Source: Firmicutes bacterium UBA5449 (GTDB lineage: Bacteria > Bacillota > SHA-98 > UBA4971). From it: a stretch of DNA of 36,109 nucleotides. Made by a program: the position numbers and the translations under genes. The stretch lies in contig DIQZ01000095.1 of assembly GCA_002424305.1 (NCBI GenBank), positions 2,576-38,684 of the forward strand. The letters run 5' to 3'. This document shows positions 16,075 to 23,651 of the stretch, in pieces (position 1 is the stretch's first letter; each line of letters begins with the position of its first letter). The notes beneath the pieces were generated by a model. That model was not told the DNA's origin. It worked only from the letters and a program-made list of their open reading frames with translations, and ran no database searches.

Positions 16075-16140
16075 AAACAAGTCCACTCCTACTAATAAAT
16101 AACACCGATCGGCTGTTCCTCTTATTCTTGAACTCCTAGT

Positions 16141-16263
16141 TTACTTTCTCAAGCATGCCGGAGTTTTGGGCTGGTATCCCCACAGAAAGCACGCGCCTGC
16201 AACAGAACTGAACGCAATTACTGCAAGACCTGCTGCAATGGCAGCTGCAAACAGCTTCTTCAC
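16141..16263 (-). CDS. agrD: AgrD-like cyclic lactone autoinducer prepeptide
   Basis: A 40-codon gene starting at GTG 16263, one base after the agrB stop, with GGAGGAG inside the agrB 3' end as its ribosome site. The product has a basic start (MKKLF), a hydrophobic amphipathic leader (residues 4-24, AAAIAAGLAVIAFSSVAGA), the core ACFLWGYQPKTPACLRK and a stop. The pattern Cys-x3-4-Tyr-Gln-Pro-Lys-x-Pro is the AgrD signature in Clostridia, where the Cys forms a thiolactone ring after AgrB cleavage. The ring is probably built from Cys25 to about Gly29 or Tyr30; the exact boundary cannot be fixed by eye. A second Cys (37) in the tail is unusual. Confidence 0.88.
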   Translation of the reverse strand: MKKLFAAAIAAGLAVIAFSSVAGACFLWGYQPKTPACLRK

Positions 16264-16264
16264 T

Positions 16265-16909
16265 TTATCTCCTCCTTTTCAATGGTGATTCTAGAAAGCT
16301 AAGCATCATATCGATCAATCCGAACAGTCTATAGCCGACCGGTGTCACGCTAAGTAGCTGACGCGCCAGAGCCAAACAGCTTGCTAAGATCTGTGATACA
16401 TGGTTTAGCCTCAGCAAGTAAATCATTAGCACTAGCCACAGAATCAAGGTAATATATGAAATTCGGCGTAGCTGAGGTTTCCTTGTATCGGGAAGAGGGT
16501 TGTTCTCTGTCTCCCCCGGACAGTACAGATGAATAATGGCACATGCAAAGATAAGAAGCACAAGAACAATACCAACCAGGGGGCTAGGGGCAGTGAATGT
16601 CCGAAGCCGTGAAACATATGAGGCAAGTCCTGCTATAGCTACCGGCCCCATGATAGAAATTACAATGCACCGCGAGGGAGTTGAGTAATGGGCGCCCCCC
16701 ATACTCCAGCGGAAGGCAGCTCCTGAAAAGAGAGTTATGAACGCCAACGGTAGCACGCCAAGCAGTAGGGATACGAGGGATAACCCGGATATGATAGATA
16801 CGGTAACAAACACATTGTACAAGGCATACTCAGTGATTGCTTTATTATCTTCATCAAGTGACAAGGTTTCGTCCAGAGCATAGATAATTTTCTCTATTAT
16901 TTGTTCCAT
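16265..16909 (-). CDS. agrB: AgrB-like peptide-processing membrane protease
   Basis: A 214-aa polytopic protein of the AgrB family. The catalytic block RWSMGGAHYSTPSRC gives His74 and Cys81, matching the conserved GG-x-H-x6-C pattern of the cysteine endopeptidase. About six spans surround it. Start ATG 16909 has AGGAAG upstream. It should cut the C-terminal tail of AgrD and help form the thiolactone. It is the first gene of the four-gene minus-strand locus agrB-agrD-membrane protein-c-di-GMP enzyme. No agrC kinase or agrA regulator is present nearby. Confidence 0.9.
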   Translation of the reverse strand: MEQIIEKIIYALDETLSLDEDNKAITEYALYNVFVTVSIISGLSLVSLLLGVLPLAFITLFSGAAFRWSMGGAHYSTPSRCIVISIMGPVAIAGLASYVSRLRTFTAPSPLVGIVLVLLIFACAIIHLYCPGETENNPLPDTRKPQLRRISYITLILWLVLMIYLLRLNHVSQILASCLALARQLLSVTPVGYRLFGLIDMMLSFLESPLKRRR

Positions 16910-17178
16910 GTAAGTTTCTTCCTAACTGCTACAGCATGTTCTACAAATATCGACGCATTCTGAGTGATGATTCTAATGATAGCCATTATTGTTACTAGCC
17001 CGTATTCTACGTCATGTCAACGAATCCTGCTCCCGGTTGTGCAAGTCCTGGTATACTATTATTAAGTAATTCGCAAACGAAAGTCCACAGGACAAGATGG
17101 ACAAAACGATTCATTTGGTGAGAAGCGTATTCCTGATGACACCCTGATAATTCATTGGGAGCATGGAGGCCGGCCATA

Positions 17179-18402
17179 ATGGAAGCTGTGCGTAACGTAT
17201 TAAGAAAGCAGGTAAGCTTTCGCAACCGGGTAAAGGAGATACCTTCAACTACATATGGGACGTTTGGTTTATATGGATACCCGGCTAAGTTCATCCCGCA
17301 GATAATCGCATATGCATTGAATGAATACGCCGGTTCGGGAATGAGTGTTTTCGATCCTTTTGCAGGTTATGGAACCACTGGAGTTGTGTCAAACGTGTAC
17401 GGCCACGATTACGAACTCTGGGATTTGAATCCGCTTTTAGAGACCTTCCATAAGGTCGCCACAATGGAGCAGCCTAAACAAGACATAGACAGTTTGCTTG
17501 CTGGGATGAAAGGTTATGATCATGAGTTCATCCCAGATTGGTCCAATCTTAGTTACTGGTTTCCTGAGGAATTTCTGCCTTTCCTTTTTAGGGTATGGGG
17601 CTTCTATCACTCATTGGCAGATGATGAGGCCAAGTTGCTCTTGACGATACCGTTAATCAAAACTACTCGCATTTTCTCTTATGATGACATACAGCGTCAA
17701 AAGCTTTCTAAGTCTCCGAAGTCCAAAAAGAGGGTAGGTCGATTACTCAACGGTAATTGGCAGGATATATTCTACAAAAAAGTCGAGGAAGAGGTATACG
17801 CAATTATCAAGGGAGTGGAAGAACATCACGCGCTCTCTCCGAAGCCTGTAGAGTCTGCTGTCAGAGGAGGTGTAGATATCCTCACCATGGATTTAGCTCA
17901 GGACAGGGACATACTTATCACTTCGCCACCTTACTTGCAGGCACAAGAATACATACGCCATGCTAAGATGGATCTGTTTTGGCTTGGCTACTCTGAGTCA
18001 CTTATCAGAGAGTTGAGCAAGAATGAGATCCCATACAGGTATGTGGAACCTTGTGAAATTAAATCAGACATATATCATGAAATGAGGGGCCAAATAGAAG
18101 AGGCACACATACTAAAGATCTTCGATTCATATTTCTTTGGGGTGCTCGGAGCCTTGACCCGATTGCAGGAGAAGATATCTTCCTACTTGCTTCTCTTTGT
18201 AGGTCCGGCGACGTTAAGAGGTCGTCCTGTACCGATTGATGACATCTTCCTTGAACATTTTACCGCCTTAGGGTGGGTTCACGAAATTACTCTTGTTGAT
18301 ACAATAGTGGCTCGTAGAATGTTCTTCTACAACAATAACCCTGCTACCGGATTGAAAGACAAGAGAATGAGGACAGAAAGCTTAGTAGTGTTGAGGAGAT
18401 GA
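17179..18402 (+). CDS. DNA methyltransferase (N4-cytosine or N6-adenine type)
   Basis: A 407-aa protein starting at ATG 17179, nine bases after GGAGG. It contains YGYPAKFIP (34-40), the AdoMet-binding motif FDPFAGYGTT (58-67) followed by WDLNP (81-85), and the catalytic motif TSPPY (248-252). TSPPY is typical of m4C enzymes and of some m6A enzymes. Motif I precedes motif IV, separated by about 180 residues, the reverse of the usual beta-class order, as in the group of methylases that carry a YPAKF block. No restriction gene is recognisable next to it, so it looks like an orphan, although the partner of a restriction system could lie elsewhere. It is divergent from agrB with about 270 bp between the starts. 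Confidence 0.83.
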   Translation: MEAVRNVLRKQVSFRNRVKEIPSTTYGTFGLYGYPAKFIPQIIAYALNEYAGSGMSVFDPFAGYGTTGVVSNVYGHDYELWDLNPLLETFHKVATMEQPKQDIDSLLAGMKGYDHEFIPDWSNLSYWFPEEFLPFLFRVWGFYHSLADDEAKLLLTIPLIKTTRIFSYDDIQRQKLSKSPKSKKRVGRLLNGNWQDIFYKKVEEEVYAIIKGVEEHHALSPKPVESAVRGGVDILTMDLAQDRDILITSPPYLQAQEYIRHAKMDLFWLGYSESLIRELSKNEIPYRYVEPCEIKSDIYHEMRGQIEEAHILKIFDSYFFGVLGALTRLQEKISSYLLLFVGPATLRGRPVPIDDIFLEHFTALGWVHEITLVDTIVARRMFFYNNNPATGLKDKRMRTESLVVLRR

Positions 18403-18451
18403 GAACGATCTTGTGACTAGAACAATCGTCAAACTATCAATAACATAAGAA

Positions 18452-18513
18452 AGATAAGCCTCATAGGCTACGAGATAAACCTCATAAACTATGAGATAAG
18501 ACTCAAAACCTGT
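18452..18513. repeat. Three tandem 21-bp repeats
   Basis: Units starting at 18452, 18473 and 18494 share AGATAAnnCTCAtA with a 21-bp period (two helical turns). The first contains the small dyad AGCCTCATAGGCT. They lie between the methyltransferase stop and the 3' end of the tRNA gene. Read on the minus strand, the first unit's dyad is followed by a T-rich stretch and could help end tRNA transcription. Confidence 0.6.
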
Positions 18514-18520
18514 ACATAAA

Positions 18521-18608
18521 TGGTGCCGAAGCGGGGACTTGAACCCCGATGAGCGTATTGCTCACTAGAACCTGAATCTAGCGCGTCTGCCAATTCCGCC
18601 ACTTCGGC
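18521..18608 (-). tRNA. tRNA-Leu (anticodon CAG)
   Basis: An 88-nt class II tRNA. On the minus strand the acceptor GCCGAAG (18602-18608) pairs with CTTCGGC, followed by discriminator A and an encoded CCA (18521-18523). The D-arm GCGGAATTGGCAGACGC is typical of tRNA-Leu. The anticodon loop TTCAGGT gives CAG, reading CUG. A long variable arm (GTGAGCAATACGCTCAT region) and the T-arm GGGGTTCAAGTCCCC are present. Confidence 0.96.
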
Positions 18609-18738
18609 ACTTTTGCCCCGGAATCTCTACTATCTAGCGAAGCTCCACTATCTAGCATTGTTGATTCCGGTTATCAAATATGATGGTCATGTTGCCGTAT
18701 GAAGTGTTCATAAGAAGACCCACTGACCATGTGCTTTG

Positions 18739-18767
18739 ATGATAGCAAAGCATACCTCCCATGTCAA
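18739..18767 (-). promoter_or_regulatory. Strong promoter upstream of tRNA-Leu
   Basis: On the minus strand, TTGACA (18762-18767) and TATCAT (18739-18744) have a 17-bp spacer and point at the tRNA, whose 5' end is about 125 nt downstream. The stretch between promoter and tRNA holds an inverted repeat CCGGAATC/GATTCCGG (18618-18625 and 18663-18670) that may guide processing. Confidence 0.7.
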
Positions 18768-18880
18768 GCACCTTGCACAGCACAATAATCAAGAGTAATT
18801 ACCTCCTGGCTAACCCCTATTACGGCTTGCAGTCGCAGTCTTGCTTTCACAAATTCTTTTCACCCCCGGATGAGCTTATG

Positions 18881-19404
18881 GGTGATCGCTATTCGAGCAG
18901 CTAACCGCCTTGGGGTGGTAGAATATCGACCACATTTTCCGTATGAGTGCTTCAATATCGACCACACTTTCGTGAATTATCTTAGAAATGCTTGAGGGTG
19001 ATCGAGAATCGAGCATACTAAAGCGTTAGGGTGCTCGAATTTCTGCCACGTTTTTTGTTTGAGTGTATGGATTTCGACCACCAAGCTAATGTTCTGGGAA
19101 TTAGCGGGAGCGCGAGATCGAAATTCGCACACGTTTTTTGAAAAGGTGCACGTTTTTCGAGCACGATTTTAGAAACTGTGGCCGATTATCGAACAGCTAC
19201 CTAATAACTTAAGCCGGTTTAGAAAAAGGTGTCCTATTTTCGAGCACGGATCAGCGTAAGGTGATCGAAAATAGGACAGGCTCTAAAAAATACGGTGACA
19301 ATTTCATCCATATCGGGGCAAATGACGGTTTATAGATAAAATTGGCTGCAGGGGTGGTCGATTATGTAGCACGGTTCGCGGTCAGGTGATTGAAAATAGA
19401 GCAG
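18881..19404. repeat. Array of about 13 degenerate ~20-bp dyad elements
   Basis: This non-coding stretch contains units of roughly GGTGnTCGAnnATnGAnCAC starting near 18881, 18914, 18946, 18997, 19030, 19062, 19112, 19145, 19176, 19228, 19260, 19353 and 19385; a weaker one may lie near 19294. Each unit is itself close to palindromic, with TCGA-like cores and GTG/CAC ends. Neighbouring units vary in spacing (about 30-50 bp, with a larger gap before 19353). Units at 19228 and 19260 together form a perfect 13-bp inverted repeat GTCCTATTTTCGA/TCGAAAATAGGAC. No gene is seen in the region. The array could be a protein-binding cluster or decayed ends of mobile elements (IS21-type elements carry repeated ends). 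Confidence 0.7.
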
Positions 19405-19458
19405 TGACATGCAAAACATATGGATTGCAAAACGTGTTCTATTATGGTAATATATTCA

Positions 19459-19482
19459 TATAATATGACTGACTGGTCAGTC
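19459..19482 (+). promoter_or_regulatory. Promoter -10 and overlapping TetR-type operator
   Basis: A -10 box TATAAT (19459-19464) is followed immediately by the palindrome GACTGACTGGTCAGTC (19467-19482), which has two perfect 7-bp arms around TG. This is the typical form of operators for TetR-family repressors that guard efflux genes. It would cover the transcription start and allow autorepression of the tetR-MMPL operon. A weak -35 (TGTTCT, 19435-19440) lies 18 bp upstream. Confidence 0.7.
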
Positions 19483-19680
19483 CGCGACAGATCACCAGCC
19501 AGGGCTAATGTTGCATAGCCCGTCCTCTTATGAACATCTAAGCTCTACGGGTTGGGCTGCTCTCTACGTATAAGGCATCCTTTACGTTTTGGGATACCCT
19601 TTGGAACGTGGCATAGGCGGAGGAGATCCCCTACGCATCGGGCTGCTCTCTGTTAAAGCGGAAACAGTCAAGTTGAAAGA
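19483..19680 (+). other. Long leader of the tetR-MMPL operon with a repeated 12-mer
   Basis: About 200 nt between operator and tetR without a gene. GGGCTGCTCTCT occurs twice (19554-19565 and 19640-19651), and AGCCCGT (from 19517) can pair with ACGGGTT (from 19547). It may fold, but I recognise no riboswitch class. Confidence 0.35.
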
Positions 19681-20292
19681 GTGAAGAGAATGATGACTGA
19701 TAACGGTGACAGTCAAGAACTCGGCAAGCGCGAGCTGATATTGGAAGGCGCCCTAAAAATCTTTTCTCAAAAAGGATTCCATGGGGCAACTGTTGAGGAA
19801 GTTGCGGAAGTAGCCGGAGTCGGAAAAGGAACGGTTTACTTATACTTCGGTAGCAAGACCGATCTATTTGTTTCTGTAGTCGAAGAGAAACTCAAAGAAT
19901 TGAGGGAAATTATCGTCGAACGCTTGAAGCATATGGAAGGAGCATATGCGAAACTTGCTGAGGCAATCAAGTTGCACCTGGAATTCTTTAAGGAATCAAG
20001 AGAGTTTATCAAAGTGATTCTAAGCGATTTGAGCGGTCTTGAACGGGAACTGGATGAGCGGACGCGCGATGCCAGATCCAGATTTGTGGAAGTTCTGACG
20101 TCTATCATTGAAGAGGGGATAAAGTGCGGTGAGTTTAAGGATGTAGAACCTCGCATGGCCGCATACGCCATTGAGGGCGCAATCAGTTTTGTTGCTTTTG
20201 AGAACCTCGTGAATGAAGTGAAAACTCCCAGCATCCCTGATGCATCTCAATTGATAGATTTGTGTCTCAATGGGCTCTGCCTCAAGGGATGA
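19681..20292 (+). CDS. TetR/AcrR family transcriptional repressor
   Basis: A 203-aa regulator. The N-terminal helix-turn-helix (about residues 16-62) reads ALKIFSQKGFHGATVEEVAE then GVGKGTVYLYFGSKTDLF, very close to the TetR consensus. The C-terminal ligand domain is helical and unspecific. The start is GTG 19681 or ATG 19690; both have only weak ribosome sites. It is the first gene of a plus-strand operon with the MMPL exporter, so it most likely represses its own operon through the palindrome at 19467-19482 and responds to a lipid or hydrophobic compound. Confidence 0.9.
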   Translation: MKRMMTDNGDSQELGKRELILEGALKIFSQKGFHGATVEEVAEVAGVGKGTVYLYFGSKTDLFVSVVEEKLKELREIIVERLKHMEGAYAKLAEAIKLHLEFFKESREFIKVILSDLSGLERELDERTRDARSRFVEVLTSIIEEGIKCGEFKDVEPRMAAYAIEGAISFVAFENLVNEVKTPSIPDASQLIDLCLNGLCLKG

Positions 20293-20347
20293 CTGAAGAG
20301 AGTCAGGTTTGATGACGTATCATAAGAGTCGGAGGGTTGAAGGGCTA

Positions 20348-22693
20348 ATGAAAAAGCTGTCAGATTTTATTGTTAGGAATCCGGCAACTGTCTTAGTAAT
20401 TTTGTGTGTAATATCTCTTGTGCTCGGGATTAATATCCGCGGAGTAGATGTAAAGGTAGATACAGAATCTATGGTCCCCAAGGATGATCCGGTGATTCAG
20501 GATCTCATAGAGACTGTAGAAGAGTTCGGGTCTCAGGACATGATGGTGGTCGCCGTCAAGGCTGACGTATATAATTGCGAGACCCTTGCAAAAGTCCGGC
20601 GGATTGCAGATGCGGTATGGGATTTGCCCGGCGTTGAGGATGTGACGACTCCCTTGGATGTCCAGGTCATTCGGGGTGACGAATTTGGCCTTGAGATTTC
20701 GCCTGTTGCGTACGGAACCCCCGAGACCGAGGAAGAGATACAGGAATTCAAGAGCGCGCTGAAAGATAGCGCTCAAGGATCAGCTATGGTATCTGAAGAC
20801 GGGGACGCACTTGCGATATTCATTACATTGGAACCGGGTGTCGCAACTTCATTGGAATCACAAGACCTTGCCAGAGATATCGAGTCTATCGCTCTCGGGG
20901 AGAAGCAACCCGGCGAGGAGATATATGTTATCGGAGAAGTCTATCTCGGTTATGTAGCCACAAATAACATGCTTCGGGATCTTAGGATTCTTTTTCCATT
21001 GTCTTTGGTAGTAGTCATAGCATCTCTCTACATAAGCTTTGGAAGCCTGTTTGATGTCGCGACTCTCATAGCCAGTATACTTATGAGTCTGGCATGCACT
21101 TTAGGCCTGATGGCTGTTCTTGGTTACGACATCACCATAGTATCTATGATTCTGCCAATTATTTTGGTATCAATGGGCAGCGCAGCAGGGATCCACATAC
21201 TGAATCGGTTTCACGAAGAAAGCCGCGGAGGGAAATCTCCGGACGAGGCAGTAAGTCTGGTAATACAGGAGCTAACCGGACCGGTATCTATGACCAGCTT
21301 GACTACAGCCGTGGGATTTGCGTCGTTTGCTACATCATTCATAAGTCCTGTAAGAGTATTTGGGATATTTGCAGCAGTAGGTATAATGATTAACTTTCTG
21401 ATTACCCTGACATCTGTCCCTTCTCTTCTTATGATAAGAGGTAGATATCAGAGCAGACAGGTAGCCTCTGACCGCGTTCCCGGAAAGCAAGGAAAACGCA
21501 AATCCTTCCTAAACAGGCTTTTGGAGTCCATGGCAACTCATGTAGTAGTCCGTCCGGACAGAGTCATATTGGTTGTCGCTGCGATAACCCTCGTTTTTGC
21601 AGTGGCGATTCCGGGCTTGGACGTAGAAACCAACTGGATGCAGTACTTCAGACAAGACAGCCCTGCAGTTCTCGGCACACAACTCGTGGAAGACTTGTTT
21701 GGCGGTACTTACAGTCTCAGCGTGTTGGTGGATACCGGTGAGTACGACGGAGTGAAGGAGCCTGATGTCCTAAACCGTATGGCAAGGCTTCAGGACAGAA
21801 TGGCTGAAGTTGACAATTTGAGCCATCCATCTTCCATTGCAGAGTTGGTGCGCAGCGTCAACAAGTCTCTCAATGCGGATGATCCGGCTTATTATGCTAT
21901 TCCCCCTACTCGTGAAGCTGTTGCCCAGGAGCTTCTCCTCTTTACGATGCAAGGAGGAAGCGGCCTGGACTCTATGGTGAGTTATGACTTCCAGAAAGCA
22001 TTGGTAAGTGCAAGAGCTGCGAACGTGCCCACGTCTCAGCTTGGAAAGATCATTGATGAAGTAGAAGTTATCGCTGATGAGGAATTTAAAGGAGCCGGGA
22101 TTGATGTAAGGGTGGTCGGCCTTCCTAAGGTGATGCTGAGGATGATGGAGAAATTCATGGATGACCAGGTGAAGAGCCTTATCCTTTCAGCGCTCGGAGT
22201 GTGGGCTGTCGTTTCGATCATCTCCGGCTCAGCGATTATCGGATTCCTCTGTCTAATTCCCCTATGCGTCAGTGTCTTGATTAACTTCGGGTTTATGTCT
22301 TACTCGGGTATACCCTTGGATGTAGTGACGATAATGATTTCGGGCATAAGCATAGGAATTGGGGTTGATTACTCAATCCACTTAACGAGCAGGTATCGCT
22401 ATGAACTCCGAAGCGGTAAGGGGCAGAGTGATGCGCTAAGAGCCACAATAACTTCAACCGGACGTGGAATCTTCTTCAATGCAGTCACCCTGATGCTAGG
22501 GTTTGGCATACTTGTGTTCTCCACGTTCCGAGCCATATCGATTTTCGGTATGCTGGTGGCAGGGACAATGTTTACATCAGGGCTTGGAGCTCTGGTATTC
22601 CTTCCTGCAGTCCTCCGACTCATGGACCCCAGGCATATAAGAGGTGTAAAAACGCCTTCACGACATAAGTCCTCATTAGAGGCAAGTAAATGA
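20348..22693 (+). CDS. RND-superfamily exporter, MMPL family (HAE3 type)
   Basis: A 781-aa transporter with the duplicated RND plan: one span near the N-terminus (PATVLVILCVISLVLGINI), a large extracytoplasmic domain (about 35-205), five spans, then a second repeat with a span near residue 400, another large domain and a C-terminal group of spans. Conserved MMPL features include VDTESMVPKDDPV and the SIGIGVDYSIHLTSRYR segment with its Asp. ATG 20348 has GGAGG upstream; the frame extends a little further 5'. Its stop overlaps the start of the LolA-like gene (ATGA). HAE3 proteins move lipids or other hydrophobic molecules across the envelope. Confidence 0.92.
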   Translation: MKKLSDFIVRNPATVLVILCVISLVLGINIRGVDVKVDTESMVPKDDPVIQDLIETVEEFGSQDMMVVAVKADVYNCETLAKVRRIADAVWDLPGVEDVTTPLDVQVIRGDEFGLEISPVAYGTPETEEEIQEFKSALKDSAQGSAMVSEDGDALAIFITLEPGVATSLESQDLARDIESIALGEKQPGEEIYVIGEVYLGYVATNNMLRDLRILFPLSLVVVIASLYISFGSLFDVATLIASILMSLACTLGLMAVLGYDITIVSMILPIILVSMGSAAGIHILNRFHEESRGGKSPDEAVSLVIQELTGPVSMTSLTTAVGFASFATSFISPVRVFGIFAAVGIMINFLITLTSVPSLLMIRGRYQSRQVASDRVPGKQGKRKSFLNRLLESMATHVVVRPDRVILVVAAITLVFAVAIPGLDVETNWMQYFRQDSPAVLGTQLVEDLFGGTYSLSVLVDTGEYDGVKEPDVLNRMARLQDRMAEVDNLSHPSSIAELVRSVNKSLNADDPAYYAIPPTREAVAQELLLFTMQGGSGLDSMVSYDFQKALVSARAANVPTSQLGKIIDEVEVIADEEFKGAGIDVRVVGLPKVMLRMMEKFMDDQVKSLILSALGVWAVVSIISGSAIIGFLCLIPLCVSVLINFGFMSYSGIPLDVVTIMISGISIGIGVDYSIHLTSRYRYELRSGKGQSDALRATITSTGRGIFFNAVTLMLGFGILVFSTFRAISIFGMLVAGTMFTSGLGALVFLPAVLRLMDPRHIRGVKTPSRHKSSLEASK

Positions 22694-23556
22694 ATCTTCA
22701 GGATGGTGACGCAATCATGAAACTCGCCAATAGGGCGGAAAAACTATCGCAGTTGTTCGGACTTAACACTGGAAAGGTATGGGTGTTTCTGGCGCTAATC
22801 AGTATGTTTATCCTAGTTCTGCCTTGCGGTGCATATGGCGCAGAACTCACTGCTAAACAGATTCTGGACAAAGTTGAAGGCACAGCGTTACTTGTAGGGA
22901 GCGGTTCAGCAAAGATTGAACTCATAACCGAGAGTAAACGTGGTCAACAGCGTAGTCATACGTTGCAGATCTATAGAAAAAAGGACGCTGATGATACAGA
23001 GAAGCAATTGCTTGAATATCTTCAGCCTGCGGATGTCTCAGGGACGAAGCTGCTTAGTATATCGAAACCGGATGGCAAGGATTCTGAGATATGGCTTTTC
23101 ATGCCGGCTCTTGGAAAAGAGAGAAGAATCGCAGCTCAGGAAATGCAGACGAAATTCATGGGTACAGACTTTACCTATGAGGAGATATCGGGAACAGCTG
23201 CGTACAAGGAAGACTATGAGTCGAAGAGACTCGATGACGATACATTCGACGGACACAAGTGTTATGTGCTTCAGCTTACTCCTAAAGGAAAGAGTGAATA
23301 TACATTCGTTAAGATGTGGATATGGCAGGATGAATCCATCCCGGTTAAGGTGGAATTCTACGGCCGTGGGGATAAACTGAGAAAGTCTCTTGATACTTCC
23401 GGTTGGAAGAAGAACACTAAGGATAAGTGGGAACCGTCTCAAGTTGTGATGAGTGATGTTTTAGCAGGTACGAAGACCATAGTCAAGATTATTGAGGCAT
23501 CTGAGACTGATTTGCCTGACGATTATTTCACCGTGCGCTATCTGCGTAGACGTTAA
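22690..23556 (+). CDS. LolA-like outer membrane lipoprotein-sorting family protein
   Basis: A 288-aa exported protein. The signal segment VWVFLALISMFILVLPCGAYGA precedes the mature part, which begins ELTAKQILDKVEG. The rest (KIELITESKRG, LEYLQPADVSGTKLLSI, IWLFMPALGKERRI, FMGTDFTYEEIS) matches the LolA-like family (PF17131 type) often encoded next to MMPL exporters. ATG 22690 overlaps the exporter stop; ATG 22717 is an alternative start. A periplasmic carrier that hands lipid from the exporter onward is the usual proposal. Confidence 0.87.
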   Translation: MNLQDGDAIMKLANRAEKLSQLFGLNTGKVWVFLALISMFILVLPCGAYGAELTAKQILDKVEGTALLVGSGSAKIELITESKRGQQRSHTLQIYRKKDADDTEKQLLEYLQPADVSGTKLLSISKPDGKDSEIWLFMPALGKERRIAAQEMQTKFMGTDFTYEEISGTAAYKEDYESKRLDDDTFDGHKCYVLQLTPKGKSEYTFVKMWIWQDESIPVKVEFYGRGDKLRKSLDTSGWKKNTKDKWEPSQVVMSDVLAGTKTIVKIIEASETDLPDDYFTVRYLRRR

Positions 23557-23651
23557 GGTAACACTGTGTTGTGCCTTTTTGCGCAGAGAAATCGATATTC
23601 AGCAATGCTATCATGAGACTACTCGATGAGTAGAGGGGAGGACGAATCCGG

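Noticed and set aside
17038..17058. Promoter TTGTGC...TATACT ahead of the methyltransferase
   Set aside because: The spacer is only 9 bp, too short for a sigma-A promoter; the TATACT may still be a -10 box with another -35.
18521..18608. tRNA-Leu as the active attachment site of an integrated element
   Set aside because: No integrase and no second copy of the tRNA 3' end was found in the window.
18881..19404. CRISPR array
   Set aside because: The repeats are degenerate and palindromic throughout, spacing is irregular, and no unique equal-length spacers or cas genes are present.
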